From positions 52,363 through 116,362 of the forward strand of contig JAKDPD010000001.1 in assembly GCA_030455605.1 (NCBI GenBank): DNA of 64,000 nt, written 5' to 3'. The stretch is from Lactobacillus sp. GTDB lineage: Bacteria > Bacillota > Bacilli > Lactobacillales > Lactobacillaceae. The translations under genes and the position numbers were made by a program. Positions 10,984-21,167 of this stretch are shown piece by piece (position 1 is the first letter of the stretch; each line of letters begins with the position of its first letter). The notes beneath the pieces are model-generated. The model was not told where the DNA came from. It did no database searches and saw only the letters and a list, made by a program, of their open reading frames with translations.

Positions 10984-11923
10984 TTAATGCACATACTTGG
11001 CGAGAAACTTTTCGACGCGCAAGCGATACTCCCGCGGGTAAGTTTCAAACGACTTGGCATGCATCGACCCACAAGGCCTTAGGGCCCTTGCTAGCCCGAT
11101 AATTCTGATAAACCATCGCGGTTGGCACAAAAGTATCACGATTACCATGAATAAACAGCATCGGCCGCCGGTTATGGGTTAAACTCTGGCGCGCAGAGCC
11201 GTCACCCATAAAATACCCCACCTTAACGCGGTTAATTCCACTTAAAATTTCCACTAATGGGAACCGCGGAAAGGCTGGTAGATGATAGAGCTGCTTGGCC
11301 TCATGTTCAATTTCATCCTTAACGCTAGTGTAGCCACAATCCTCAACGAAGGCCTTCACCTGCTGTGGCAATTTCAAACTACTCGTCATCATGGTTGTCG
11401 CCCCACCCATGGAAACGCCAAAAATAACCACTTGACTCTTTTTACCGTTATGATCAATGACGCGATTAACCCAACGCCGCACATCGTAACGCTCTGGCCA
11501 GCCATAGCCAATATAATGACCCTGACTCTGTCCTTGTGCTCGCGCATCTGGCAAGAGGGTGTTATAACCAAGTTGGTGGAACATGGCAGCATATTCACCC
11601 ATGGTATTTTTATTTCCCATATAACCGTGTAAAATAATGGCAGTTTTATGCGAGCTAGTTTTCGGAAGGTAATTCGCATCGAGGCGATAATGACCGCTCG
11701 CTGACTGCATCAACCAATGCTGTTTGGATGCTTGACGGTACCACTGACGATTGCGATAAACCATGCTAGTCCGTTTGAGCGGCGTATGTGACCCCAAGAA
11801 GCTCTTTTTACCAGGGATGACCGCTAAGCGAAAGAAATAAAGTCCTGCACCCGTAAAAATGAGTGCAACCGCTAACAGCACCAGTAGCAAGCGGATGATA
11901 ACCCGCCGACTTAATCTTTTCAA
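10984..11923 (-). pseudogene. Membrane-anchored alpha/beta hydrolase (serine aminopeptidase type), frameshifted near 11059-11068
   Basis: Main frame (11045-11923) has GVSMGG nucleophile elbow and GNRDTFVP acid loop but ends ALWVDACQVV*; another frame continues MHAKSFETYPREYRLRVEKFLAKYVH* with the expected catalytic-His region. Confidence 0.7.
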
Positions 11924-11995
11924 ATGATGACCTCCTCGTCACTTCAATGACAATAACAACCAGTATAGCATTTTTAACCCATGAGGTAACGCCAG

Positions 11996-12280
11996 ATGCA
12001 ACTCACTAATTTTTTACAACTGATTAATGATCTTGATCCTGAAACACGTTTTTATTTCAAATTAGCGGGACACACTTATCCCTTAGCAAAATTTACCCTA
12101 TCCAGGCAAGAATGCTTAGCTGTGACTGGCAATCGTGCGCTTACTCGGCAGCAAATGGGGCCACTACTTGCCAATCTCCATCACAAAAATACGCCGCTCC
12201 GGGTGCAGGCCAATCAAAAAAGCGCTGCAGTTTACGGCTTACAGTTTAATCTGCAAGCACATACTGCAACGCTTTGTTAA
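11996..12280 (+). CDS. Hypothetical protein
   Basis: 94-aa ORF, convergent with mvaS. Confidence 0.5.
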   Translation: MQLTNFLQLINDLDPETRFYFKLAGHTYPLAKFTLSRQECLAVTGNRALTRQQMGPLLANLHHKNTPLRVQANQKSAAVYGLQFNLQAHTATLC

Positions 12281-12286
12281 TTCACA

Positions 12287-13450
12287 TTACTGCTGGCGAT
12301 ACTGCCGGACACCATGTTTAGTCCCAGCAAAATACCAACGGCCTGGCAGCTCATCACTGGTGAGCACCTGATCAGGTTTTGGTGGCCGCGCAGCTGCCTC
12401 AAAGAGGGCCTCATACTGCGCAACCGAAACATGCTGCCGCGCATCAAGCATGGCCATATCGGTAGCCGGTGAAAGGCGTTTGTCATAACCAGCTTGCAAT
12501 TCGCCGGCAAAGAATTCACCAATCGCACCTGACCCATAAGAAAAGAGTCCAATGAGTGCTTGCGGTGTTAAAGCGGCCTGCTCTAGTAAACTCAATAAAC
12601 TGAGATAAAGCGACCCGGTATAAATATTCCCAACGCGCATTGCCAATTGCTTGGATGCAATGAAGTGTTCACTTAACCTGGCTTGACTTGTTTCGTCTAG
12701 ATCAGCCAGCGCCAATTGGTTCGCCTTAAAGCCCATCTTGGTAAACGGCAGATGATAAACGATGGCGCTAAAATCGTTACCACTAAGTCCCGTTTGCGCT
12801 TGATAAGCCTTAAATGTCTTGGTAAAGAAATCAAGATACACTTCCTTGGAATATTTACCATCTACTTTGGCAAATGGTGACTCATTTGGACGCCAGAAGT
12901 CATTGATATCATCACTCCAATTGCTATGTTCTGCTCGCAGCGCTAAAATAGCAGGCTTAGTTGACAATAATAAGCTGATACTACCGGCGCCTTGTGTCAC
13001 TTCTCCGCCTGATGACAACCCATAACGGGCAATATCTGAACCAATCACGAGCGCTGTCTGGTTCGGGTGAGCTGCCAAATAATCACGGGCAATCATGACC
13101 GCTGCGGTCAAGCCGTAGCAAGCTTCCTTTACCTCAAATGCCCGCACGGCACCCGGTAAATGTAGAGCCTGTTTCATAAATAAAGCGGTCGCCTTTGATT
13201 GGTCGATGCCACTTTCGGTCGCCACAATGAGCAACCCGACCCGGCTCACATCCACCTGGTCCCAGTAACGCAAGGTAGCATTGATGCCCATGGCGACAAT
13301 ATCCTGAGTTTGATCAGCTACCGCCATCTGCTGCTGGCCAATGCCGAGCAGGACTTTATTAGGATCAATCCCTCTGCTCTTAGCAAGTTCAACCGTATCA
13401 AGATATTTATTAGGGGTAAAAAAGCCAATTTGATCAATTCCGATGTTCAT
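12287..13450 (-). CDS. mvaS: Hydroxymethylglutaryl-CoA synthase
   Basis: 387 aa, MNIGIDQIGFFTPNKYLD, catalytic region EVKEACYGLTAAV. Confidence 0.95.
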   Translation of the reverse strand: MNIGIDQIGFFTPNKYLDTVELAKSRGIDPNKVLLGIGQQQMAVADQTQDIVAMGINATLRYWDQVDVSRVGLLIVATESGIDQSKATALFMKQALHLPGAVRAFEVKEACYGLTAAVMIARDYLAAHPNQTALVIGSDIARYGLSSGGEVTQGAGSISLLLSTKPAILALRAEHSNWSDDINDFWRPNESPFAKVDGKYSKEVYLDFFTKTFKAYQAQTGLSGNDFSAIVYHLPFTKMGFKANQLALADLDETSQARLSEHFIASKQLAMRVGNIYTGSLYLSLLSLLEQAALTPQALIGLFSYGSGAIGEFFAGELQAGYDKRLSPATDMAMLDARQHVSVAQYEALFEAAARPPKPDQVLTSDELPGRWYFAGTKHGVRQYRQQ

Positions 13451-14654
13451 TTTTCTCCCTCAACTCTGTCAAAATTGCTTCTGCTTCGGCCAAGCCATAT
13501 GACTGCCGAGCTAGCAATACCTGCAATACTGCCTGTTGCTCACTTGGACTAGCAGCTAGTCCAGCAACTAGCTGCCGGGTTTGTAATTTCATGTGTCCGT
13601 GCTGAATCCCGTCAGTGCTCAGCGCCAAAAGGGCCGCAAAATTGCTGGCTAGACCAACACTGACAATGACCTCAGCTAACTCCTGGGCAGTCTTAATGCC
13701 AGCCATTGCGAGATTTTGACGCACTTCGGGTCTGCTAGCCAGCGAACCACCTACCACACCAGTTGCAAGTGGTAATGTAAGTTCGCCAACTAATTGATTA
13801 TCAATCACCTGCCACCGGCTTAAGCTGCGATAGGCGCCAGTGCGTCTCGCTTGCATACCGCAAGCAGCTTCAACTGCCCGAAAATCTTGACCAAAGGCTA
13901 AGAGAGCAGCATCGACCCCATTCATAATGCCCTTGTTATTGGTCACGCCGCGGCGGGCATCCTGCTGTCCCACCTGGCTCAATTGCGCTAAGCGTTTAGC
14001 AGTCGCAGTCCCGCTCACTAGTGCAAGCGGTAAGACCACTTTAGCACTTGCGAATTGGCTGGGAGCATTCGATAAAATGGCGGCCAAGCGTTCGCTAACT
14101 CCAGGAAACGATTGTAATTGTTTCCCCAAAAACTCTAAAATACTATTCACTTTATTAGCACCCATCGCTTCGGCCGGATCAACCAAGGCCTCGACATAAA
14201 CAATGCGCTCAACTTGTCTAGCTGACAAGTGCTTGATACCACCACCATGGGCAATCAGCCGCAGAAAGCTTTGATTAGCCGCCAGTTTCAACCGAGGTAA
14301 TTGGGTCGTTAAGTTAGCTAACTTAAAGGCTGGCGTTACCGCTAAAATGAGCTGGCCAATGAGCCCTCGCCGCAGGCTACTGGTTTGTACCCCGCCAGCT
14401 TGATTAAAACAACTGGCGCCGTGATTAGCGGCAGCAACGACACTCGCTTCTTCCGTGGCTAATGGTACCCGGTAAGGCCGTCCTTGAATGATAAAGCGAG
14501 GAATCAGCCCTAATGGCAAGGTAAGCCCACCAATGACATTTTCACTTAATTGTTCAAGACCTGCTAAGGTTTTCGGGTCAACCGGTAGTAATTGCACCCC
14601 GTCAGCCGCTAACTTTGCCCGGCGCTGCTCGGCAGTTAATTGATAAAATTTCAT
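13434..14654 (-). CDS. mvaA: Hydroxymethylglutaryl-CoA reductase (class II type)
   Basis: 406 aa, SENVIGGLTLPLG..., VDPAEAMGANKVN, NNKGIMNGVDA. Confidence 0.93.
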   Translation of the reverse strand: MKFYQLTAEQRRAKLAADGVQLLPVDPKTLAGLEQLSENVIGGLTLPLGLIPRFIIQGRPYRVPLATEEASVVAAANHGASCFNQAGGVQTSSLRRGLIGQLILAVTPAFKLANLTTQLPRLKLAANQSFLRLIAHGGGIKHLSARQVERIVYVEALVDPAEAMGANKVNSILEFLGKQLQSFPGVSERLAAILSNAPSQFASAKVVLPLALVSGTATAKRLAQLSQVGQQDARRGVTNNKGIMNGVDAALLAFGQDFRAVEAACGMQARRTGAYRSLSRWQVIDNQLVGELTLPLATGVVGGSLASRPEVRQNLAMAGIKTAQELAEVIVSVGLASNFAALLALSTDGIQHGHMKLQTRQLVAGLAASPSEQQAVLQVLLARQSYGLAEAEAILTELREKNEHRN

Positions 14655-15796
14655 GCTACTACCCGCTTAATTTCATAGGCAATCGCGAGCCCGCCGCCAA
14701 TACACAAAGACACTAAAGCACGCCGACCGCCGACTTGCTTTAAGCCCGCTAACGCATTAAGTACCAAGCGTGCACCACTAGCAGCTAACGGATGACCTAA
14801 CGCAATCGCCCCACCAACGGGATTCAGCCGGTCTGCTGGCAAATCCAAATCTCGCCTAATGGCAACACAAGGGGCAGCAAAAGCTTCATTCACTTCAATC
14901 CAGTCATAATCAGCCAGCGTTTGGCCCGTTTTTCTAAGTAGGGCCTTAATCGCGTGATAAGGTGCATAACCCATATAATTGGGATCACCCCCAACTTCAG
15001 CATATGCCCCAAGCACGCCAAGGGGCGCAAGGTCAGCTGCTGCGGCACGTTGCGGCGTCGCTAATAATAACATCGCTGCGCCATCACTCACGGGTGACGC
15101 ATTTCCTGCAGTTACCTGGCCAACTGGTTGAAAAATAGGTTTCAATTGACTCAAACGTGCCACATTAGTTTCAGGCCGCAGTCCTTCATCATGATCTAGT
15201 CCGGCTGTAGGGATGACCTGGCTGTTAAAAAAGCCACTGCGCCAAGCCGCTGCTGCTTTTTGTTGGCTCCGGCAAGCAAACTCATCCATCTCAGCGCGGC
15301 TAACTTGGTACCGCTCTGCCACCTTTTCTGCAGTGATGCCCATTAATTCCTGTGAAAAAGCATCCCGCAAGCCATCTTGCATCATGGTAGCGACAGGCGC
15401 CCGATCAGCAGCCTCTGCTAGCTGTATTTCAGGTGCTTGGGTCATACTCTCAGCACCACCAACTGCGACTAATCCAGCATCGCCTAACCGCATTTGGGCT
15501 TCAGCAAGACGCAACGCCTTGAGGCTTGAGCCACACACTTCATTAATCGTCACCGCTTGGCTGCTCACGCTGAGCCCACTCGCCAAGGCCACCTGCCGCG
15601 CTAAATTTTGACCCAAGCCAGCACTCAGGACATTACCTAAGAAAACTGCATCAACCTGGCTTGCGGCCAGTGAGACCTGCTTAAGCATTCCGCTTAAAGC
15701 CGTCTGCCCGAGCATTAAAGCACTACATTGTCGCAGCCCACCACGATACTTGCCAAATGGCGTCCGTGCACCAGCTACGATATAGATGTCATTCAT
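14651..15796 (-). CDS. Acetyl-CoA C-acetyltransferase (thiolase)
   Basis: NEVCGSSLKA active site, NPVGGAIALGHPLAASGAR, CIGGGLA; overlaps mvaA by 4 nt. Confidence 0.95.
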   Translation of the reverse strand: MNDIYIVAGARTPFGKYRGGLRQCSALMLGQTALSGMLKQVSLAASQVDAVFLGNVLSAGLGQNLARQVALASGLSVSSQAVTINEVCGSSLKALRLAEAQMRLGDAGLVAVGGAESMTQAPEIQLAEAADRAPVATMMQDGLRDAFSQELMGITAEKVAERYQVSRAEMDEFACRSQQKAAAAWRSGFFNSQVIPTAGLDHDEGLRPETNVARLSQLKPIFQPVGQVTAGNASPVSDGAAMLLLATPQRAAAADLAPLGVLGAYAEVGGDPNYMGYAPYHAIKALLRKTGQTLADYDWIEVNEAFAAPCVAIRRDLDLPADRLNPVGGAIALGHPLAASGARLVLNALAGLKQVGGRRALVSLCIGGGLAIAYEIKRVVA

Positions 15797-15910
15797 GTTT
15801 GTTTACTCCTTTTAGTCGTGAACTAGAATGAAATAAGAATACCCAATCCGGTAGTCTTAAGGCAAGCGCTTTATTATCAGTTTAAAGAAAACACAATAAT
15901 TACGCGAACA

Positions 15911-15940
15911 CAAAAAGCGATACCAATGGTATCGCTTTGT
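15911..15940 (-). terminator. Intrinsic terminator after galU
   Basis: AAAGCGATACC-AAT-GGTATCGCTTT with T-run on minus strand. Confidence 0.8.
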
Positions 15941-15956
15941 AATTGGTCATCATAAT

Positions 15957-16880
15957 TTACTTTTGATGATGCTTCTGGTCTTCGGCTACTAACTTGCGGC
16001 CAAGCTTAATAATATATTCTCGTAAGGTATCTTTGGTTTCAGGATGGGTTAGCCCATAACCAATTGAGGTTTCAAGATAACCTTCCTTGTTGCCAACATC
16101 ATGACGATCGCCATTGAAAACGTGGGCAAAGACCCGTTGCGTCTTATTCATCGTATCAATAGCGTCAGTTAACTGCACTTCGCCACCACGACCAGGTTTT
16201 TGATGGGCTAAAATATCGAAAATTTCTGGTGTCAATAAGTAACGCCCAATAATGGCATAATCACTTGGCGCTTGATCCACTTCTGGCTTTTCCACAAATG
16301 ACTTCACATTAATGAGGCCTGGAGAAATTTCAACAGTGGGTTCAATGACCCCATACTTAGAAACTTCTTCATGTGGGACCTGCATCACCGCAATCGTTGA
16401 CGCATGAGTTGTATTATAGCTGTCAATCAACTGCTTAGTGAGTGGCACCTTATCAGACATCAAGTCATCGCCTAACATGACCGCAAACGGTTCATCGCCA
16501 ACAAAGCTCCGAGCCCGTAAAATAGCATCACCTAGGCCCTTAGGATGTGGTTGGCGCGTAAAGTAAAGGTTAACTCCCAAGTTGGTAATCTCTTGAGTCA
16601 GCTTGAGTAACTTCAGCTTTCCCGTTGCTTGTAAATCTTGTTCAAGCTCTGGATTCGAATCAAAGTGATCTTCGATTGGCCGTTTACTCTTCCCAGTAAC
16701 AATCAGAATATCCTCAATTCCGGAGGCTTTAGCTTCTTCAACAATGAATTGAATCGTTGGTTTATCAACAATTGGCAACATTTCCTTCGGCATTGCCTTC
16801 GTGGCTGGCAAGAATCTCGTTCCTAAACCAGCAGCGGGGATAAGGGCTTTTCTTACTTTCATAAAATGGTCAGCTTTCAT
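15957..16880 (-). CDS. galU: UTP-glucose-1-phosphate uridylyltransferase
   Basis: [31 protein letters not shown]. Confidence 0.97.
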   Translation of the reverse strand: MKADHFMKVRKALIPAAGLGTRFLPATKAMPKEMLPIVDKPTIQFIVEEAKASGIEDILIVTGKSKRPIEDHFDSNPELEQDLQATGKLKLLKLTQEITNLGVNLYFTRQPHPKGLGDAILRARSFVGDEPFAVMLGDDLMSDKVPLTKQLIDSYNTTHASTIAVMQVPHEEVSKYGVIEPTVEISPGLINVKSFVEKPEVDQAPSDYAIIGRYLLTPEIFDILAHQKPGRGGEVQLTDAIDTMNKTQRVFAHVFNGDRHDVGNKEGYLETSIGYGLTHPETKDTLREYIIKLGRKLVAEDQKHHQK

Positions 16881-16925
16881 TAACTATTATTATCTCTCCT
16901 ATAAGACACTTCTATCATACCAAAT

Positions 16926-17867
16926 TTACCTCTTTTGAGAAGTCCGCTTGCTAGATTTTTTCGAAAAAAAGCGTAATATCCCACGCACTGAATAATCCAA
17001 ATCCCCATTGCGTAAATTAACCAGCGCCACGTTAAGCGTTGTTCCAAAGAGTAGCACCAGACTCACTAAATTGAGCCACAGCATGAACAAAATAAACGTG
17101 CCAACAATACCATAGTTCTCCCAGCGAATTGTGAAATGCTGCAAATAATAGCCAAACAACCACGATAACAACAGCCATCCTGCTTCAGTACAAAGCAGCC
17201 CCGGCCAGATTACCCGCTTCTTAATGCGGATATTAGGCAGCGCATAATTGAGGTAGTAAATGGCAACGGTCATCAAAATGATGAGGACGTGATACCGGTA
17301 ATGCAAAATGCTTTGAATAGTAGTAATATGCGTATAATCCAGTAACGGTGTCAAACTTGCTAAAATCTGTTGGCCGAAAATAAAGATCAACGCCACAACC
17401 ATAAAGAGCACAATCATCAAGGTCGTCAACAGCACGGTCACTGAACGAACCAATAAAAACTCTGCTAAATTCTGTTTCAATTCTTCAGCATGCACCCCAT
17501 ACAGCCGGTTCATCCCAATCCGAATCGCATTGACTAAGGAAGAAAATGACCAAATCGCCGTGATAACCCCGAAAGACAAGACCCCGGTACTTTTACTCGT
17601 TAACAGCGACTGGACAATCGGTAAGACGAACGTTGAGACTTTTCCGGGAAAGACAATTTCAACATATTGATCCACAAAATCCGGACTAATATGAAACAGC
17701 GGCAAAATATTACCCGCAATAATAATAATGGGGAAGATTGAGAACAGCATATAATACGCAATCACAATCGCACTTTGAATGACTTCACCACGGGTAAAGG
17801 CAGTTGATAAGGCCTTGAAAAGACGGCGTATTTGTAATTGAAAAGGGGGCTGGGGCGTTTTTGTCAT
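16926..17867 (-). CDS. YihY/BrkB family membrane protein
   Basis: 313 aa polytopic protein, IAYYMLFSIFPIII, WSFSSLVNAIRIGMNRLYG. Confidence 0.85.
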   Translation of the reverse strand: MTKTPQPPFQLQIRRLFKALSTAFTRGEVIQSAIVIAYYMLFSIFPIIIIAGNILPLFHISPDFVDQYVEIVFPGKVSTFVLPIVQSLLTSKSTGVLSFGVITAIWSFSSLVNAIRIGMNRLYGVHAEELKQNLAEFLLVRSVTVLLTTLMIVLFMVVALIFIFGQQILASLTPLLDYTHITTIQSILHYRYHVLIILMTVAIYYLNYALPNIRIKKRVIWPGLLCTEAGWLLLSWLFGYYLQHFTIRWENYGIVGTFILFMLWLNLVSLVLLFGTTLNVALVNLRNGDLDYSVRGILRFFSKKSSKRTSQKR

Positions 17868-17874
17868 AAGTTAA

Positions 17875-18702
17875 TTAGTCACTCAATTCATCAAAATGAG
17901 GGATGTACTTTTCATAGCCATCATAAGGTTTTTGTAAAGTTAAAATCTTAGGACCATCTTTAGTAATCACAAAGGTATGTTCAAATTGGGCACTCTTAGA
18001 GTGATCAGGAGTCGCATAATAAACCCAATCATCCGCTGGATCATTGACGGTCACTTGTTTAATGTGCCAATCACCACCAGCTTCAATCATGGGTTCAACC
18101 GTGATGGTCATGCCTTCACGCAAACGGAGTCCATGACCAGCTTTACCCCAGTGTGGCACCTCTGGATCTTCATGGATGCTCGGCTGGATACCGTGACCAA
18201 CTAGTTCACGGACATCACCATAGCCATGTTCATTTTCAGTATAATTTTGAATGACGGCACCAATATCACCAATCCGGTTGCCAATGACAGCTTGGTCAAT
18301 TCCCAGGTACATGGCCTTTCTAGTCGTCTCTACTAAAGCTAAATCAGCCTCAGAAACCTTTCCCACCGAATAAGTGGTGCATGAATCAGATTCATAGCCG
18401 TTCAGGTTGCAGGTGACATCAACTTTAACTAAATCACCATCTTTTAAAATAAAATCCTTGCGCGGAATCGCATGGGCAATTTCATGGTTAACGGAAATAC
18501 AAGTCCCATACTTATAACCTTCAAAGCCTTGTTCAGACAAGCGGCCGCCTCGCTCTTTCATAAATTTTTGTGCGAACTCTTCAATATCCCAAGTTGAAAT
18601 ACCTGGTTTAATCACGTCTCGCAGGCCTTCAAACATTGATGCTAACAAACGGCCTGATGCTTGCATACCTTTAAGTTCACGTGGTGTTTTAATTGTAATC
18701 AA
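17875..18702 (-). CDS. map: Methionine aminopeptidase type I
   Basis: SVNHEIAHAIP, DLVKVDVTCNLNGYESDSC, GHGIQPSIHEDPEVPHWG. Confidence 0.95.
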   Translation of the reverse strand: MITIKTPRELKGMQASGRLLASMFEGLRDVIKPGISTWDIEEFAQKFMKERGGRLSEQGFEGYKYGTCISVNHEIAHAIPRKDFILKDGDLVKVDVTCNLNGYESDSCTTYSVGKVSEADLALVETTRKAMYLGIDQAVIGNRIGDIGAVIQNYTENEHGYGDVRELVGHGIQPSIHEDPEVPHWGKAGHGLRLREGMTITVEPMIEAGGDWHIKQVTVNDPADDWVYYATPDHSKSAQFEHTFVITKDGPKILTLQKPYDGYEKYIPHFDELSD

Positions 18703-18773
18703 TCTTTTGCTCCTTATCGTTTATCTCTTTTATTATAACTTTCCATTATAACTTTTTTTAAGAAATATGCATT

Positions 18774-18803
18774 AACTAAGTCCAAAAAAACTAAGTCCAA
18801 AAA
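18774..18803. repeat. Perfect 15-bp tandem duplication
   Basis: AACTAAGTCCAAAAA x2 upstream of the flavodoxin gene. Confidence 0.9.
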
Positions 18804-18882
18804 TTGGCGCCACTTTCCGTTCTAATAGGAAATGTGCTAGAATTAAACAATCAAACATTGAAATTGAAAGGTCTGAATTTTA

Positions 18883-19329
18883 ATGAAGGCAAGAATTGTC
18901 TACGCCAGTATGACCGGAAATGACGAAGACATCGCAGAAATCCTTGAAGAAGATTTACAGGATGCAGGTTTTGACGTCACGACCAGCGATATCAGCTTTA
19001 CCGATCCGAGTGATTATTTAACGAGTGACTTGTGTGTCCTCGTAACCTACACCTATGGCGAAGGCGTCATGACGGACGAGCTGAAGGATTTTTATGATGG
19101 GCTAACCAAGCTCGATTTAGCTAATAAACCTTTTGCAGTAATGGGTAGCGGTGACCGGGTTTACGGTACGGCTTATTGTCAAAATGTCTTTGACTTTGAA
19201 AAATTATTCAAGCAGCTCGGAGCTGTTGAAGTGATTGCACCGGTAACCGTCGATCAAAGTCCTGATGAAGCAGCAATTGCGCGCATTGATGCCGCAGCTG
19301 AAACCATCAGCCACAAATTGCATGGATAA
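18883..19329 (+). CDS. Flavodoxin
   Basis: 148 aa, IVYASMTGNDEDIAEIL FMN-binding loop, TYTYGEG, GSGDRVYG. Confidence 0.93.
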   Translation: MKARIVYASMTGNDEDIAEILEEDLQDAGFDVTTSDISFTDPSDYLTSDLCVLVTYTYGEGVMTDELKDFYDGLTKLDLANKPFAVMGSGDRVYGTAYCQNVFDFEKLFKQLGAVEVIAPVTVDQSPDEAAIARIDAAAETISHKLHG

Positions 19330-19810
19330 ACGCGCCGCTAGCCGAGCGCTAGGCCGAAAATTAAAAGCGCATAACAGTCATTTTGGGCGCTATGTCATTT
19401 TCGGTTTTGTCGCTACGGTCATTAATATCATCGTCTTTTTAGTATTTCGTCGTTGGTTACGCGACTCCGTTTTTATTGCGAATACGTTAGCGTTTATCTT
19501 ATCCAATTTAGCTTCATTCTACTTTAACAATAAGGCGGTCTTTACGACTAACATCGATGACGATCGCAAACTGTGGAAAAAGCTGATTGTCTTTTTCACT
19601 TATCGGATTATTAGCTTAGTCCCCGACACGTTAATTATGATGGTTGGTGTCTCTTGGTGGCACCTCAATCCACTTGCCGTTAAAATATGTGACCAACTGT
19701 TAGTCGGTATTTTCAACTATTTAACGACTAAGGCAGTCTTCCAAAAGCATCAACATCGCATTTTAAGACGACTACGCCACCGCCAAAAACAGACCCGGCA
19801 TCGTCGTTAA
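19322..19810 (+). CDS. GtrA-family membrane protein (track ORF starts 19265; likely start 19322)
   Basis: FGRYVIFGFVATVINIIVFLVFRR...; overlaps flavodoxin stop. Confidence 0.85.
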   Translation: MDKRAASRALGRKLKAHNSHFGRYVIFGFVATVINIIVFLVFRRWLRDSVFIANTLAFILSNLASFYFNNKAVFTTNIDDDRKLWKKLIVFFTYRIISLVPDTLIMMVGVSWWHLNPLAVKICDQLLVGIFNYLTTKAVFQKHQHRILRRLRHRQKQTRHRR

Positions 19811-19820
19811 ACACCAAACA

Positions 19821-19850
19821 AAAAAGCACTCCCCAGGTAGTGCTTTTTTT
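19821..19850. terminator. Intrinsic terminator between convergent genes
   Basis: AAAAAGCACT-CCCCAGGT-AGTGCTTTTTTT. Confidence 0.85.
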
Positions 19851-19856
19851 AGTCGC

Positions 19857-21125
19857 TTATGACTGTTTCAAATAGGTCTGATATTGTTCCTGATCTAAGG
19901 CATGTTCGCTCTTCGCAATCACTAAAGTCGCAATCGTATTACCAACGACATTGACGGCTGTGCGCCCCATATCAACGAAACGGTCAATCCCAGCAATAAA
20001 CGTTAACCCCGCAACAGGTACCCCAATGGTGGCGACTGACGCGAGTAAAACCACAAAGGACGCGCCAGGTACCCCGGCCATCCCTTTCGAGGTAATCATG
20101 AGGACTAGTAGCAAAGTAAATTGATGAGCAAGGGACAAATGCAGACCATACGCCTGAGCCAGAAAAATGGCTGCCAGACTTTGATAAATGGCTGAGCCAT
20201 CAAGGTTAAACGTATAGCCCGTAGGAATGACAAAGGAAGCTACGCCATTTTCGACTCCCATCGCCTTCATCTTTCCCATTAACCGCGGTAAGGTGGCTTC
20301 GGAACTCGCCGTTGAAAAGGCCAAAATAATTTCTGACCAAACTGCGCGCATTGTTTGCCAATAATGCAAATGCCACAACTTTGCGACTAAGCCCAGAATC
20401 ACCACACAGAAAAAAATCATGGTTAAATAAGCTAATAAGATAAAGTAGCCTAGTGGCAACAAGGCAGCTAAGCCCATTTGTGCAATGGTCATACCAATTA
20501 AGCCAAAAACACCAAATGGGGCAAAATGCATGACCCAGTTGGTAATGCGAAACATAACTTGTGAGACCGCATTTAACGCCTTAATCACGACTTTGCCTTG
20601 TTCGCCAATCGCCGCAATTCCTAAGCCAAAGAAAACGGAAAAGAAGATAACTGGCATCATGTCGCTGCTCGCCAGCGATGCAAAAATGTTGGTCGGAATA
20701 ACGCCCAAGATTGTGGCTGCAAATCCCGCTTTACCGGCTGTTTTGGCAGTCGCGAGATACTTTGAAATATCCGTGGCATGCAAACTATGAATATTAATAA
20801 AATCACCTGGCCGCGCCACATTGGCGACTAGCAACCCAACTAGAATGGCGATGGTGCTTAAAATTTCAAAATAAACCAGCGTTTTCGCACCAATTCGGCC
20901 CAGCCGGCTCAGATCACCAATATTGGCAATTCCAACCGTTAGACATGAGACCACGATTGGTAAGACAATCATCTGAATCAGTCGTAGAAAAATGGTTCCT
21001 AGCGTTGACATCGTGCTAATTGCGAGCTGATTATGATAGGTCATCGCGCCGATGATAATTCCTAAAACGAGCCCGATGACAATTTGACTTCCTTGATTTA
21101 ACCTGAATCTGTGATAATGTTTCAT
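19857..21125 (-). CDS. Dicarboxylate/amino acid:cation symporter (DAACS family); track ORF starts 21143
   Basis: FSTASSEATLPRLM, GYTFNLDGSAIYQSLAAIFLAQ. Confidence 0.93.
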   Translation of the reverse strand: MKHYHRFRLNQGSQIVIGLVLGIIIGAMTYHNQLAISTMSTLGTIFLRLIQMIVLPIVVSCLTVGIANIGDLSRLGRIGAKTLVYFEILSTIAILVGLLVANVARPGDFINIHSLHATDISKYLATAKTAGKAGFAATILGVIPTNIFASLASSDMMPVIFFSVFFGLGIAAIGEQGKVVIKALNAVSQVMFRITNWVMHFAPFGVFGLIGMTIAQMGLAALLPLGYFILLAYLTMIFFCVVILGLVAKLWHLHYWQTMRAVWSEIILAFSTASSEATLPRLMGKMKAMGVENGVASFVIPTGYTFNLDGSAIYQSLAAIFLAQAYGLHLSLAHQFTLLLVLMITSKGMAGVPGASFVVLLASVATIGVPVAGLTFIAGIDRFVDMGRTAVNVVGNTIATLVIAKSEHALDQEQYQTYLKQS

Positions 21126-21167
21126 CTTGACCTCCAACTTCACCGTGCTATTCTATCAAAACAGCTA

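Noticed and set aside
10884-11072. 62-aa ORF in the hydrolase 3' region
   Set aside because: Third frame of the frameshifted hydrolase end; the two other frames explain the sequence
15213-15611. 132-aa plus-strand ORF opposite the thiolase gene
   Set aside because: Antisense shadow ORF of a conserved gene
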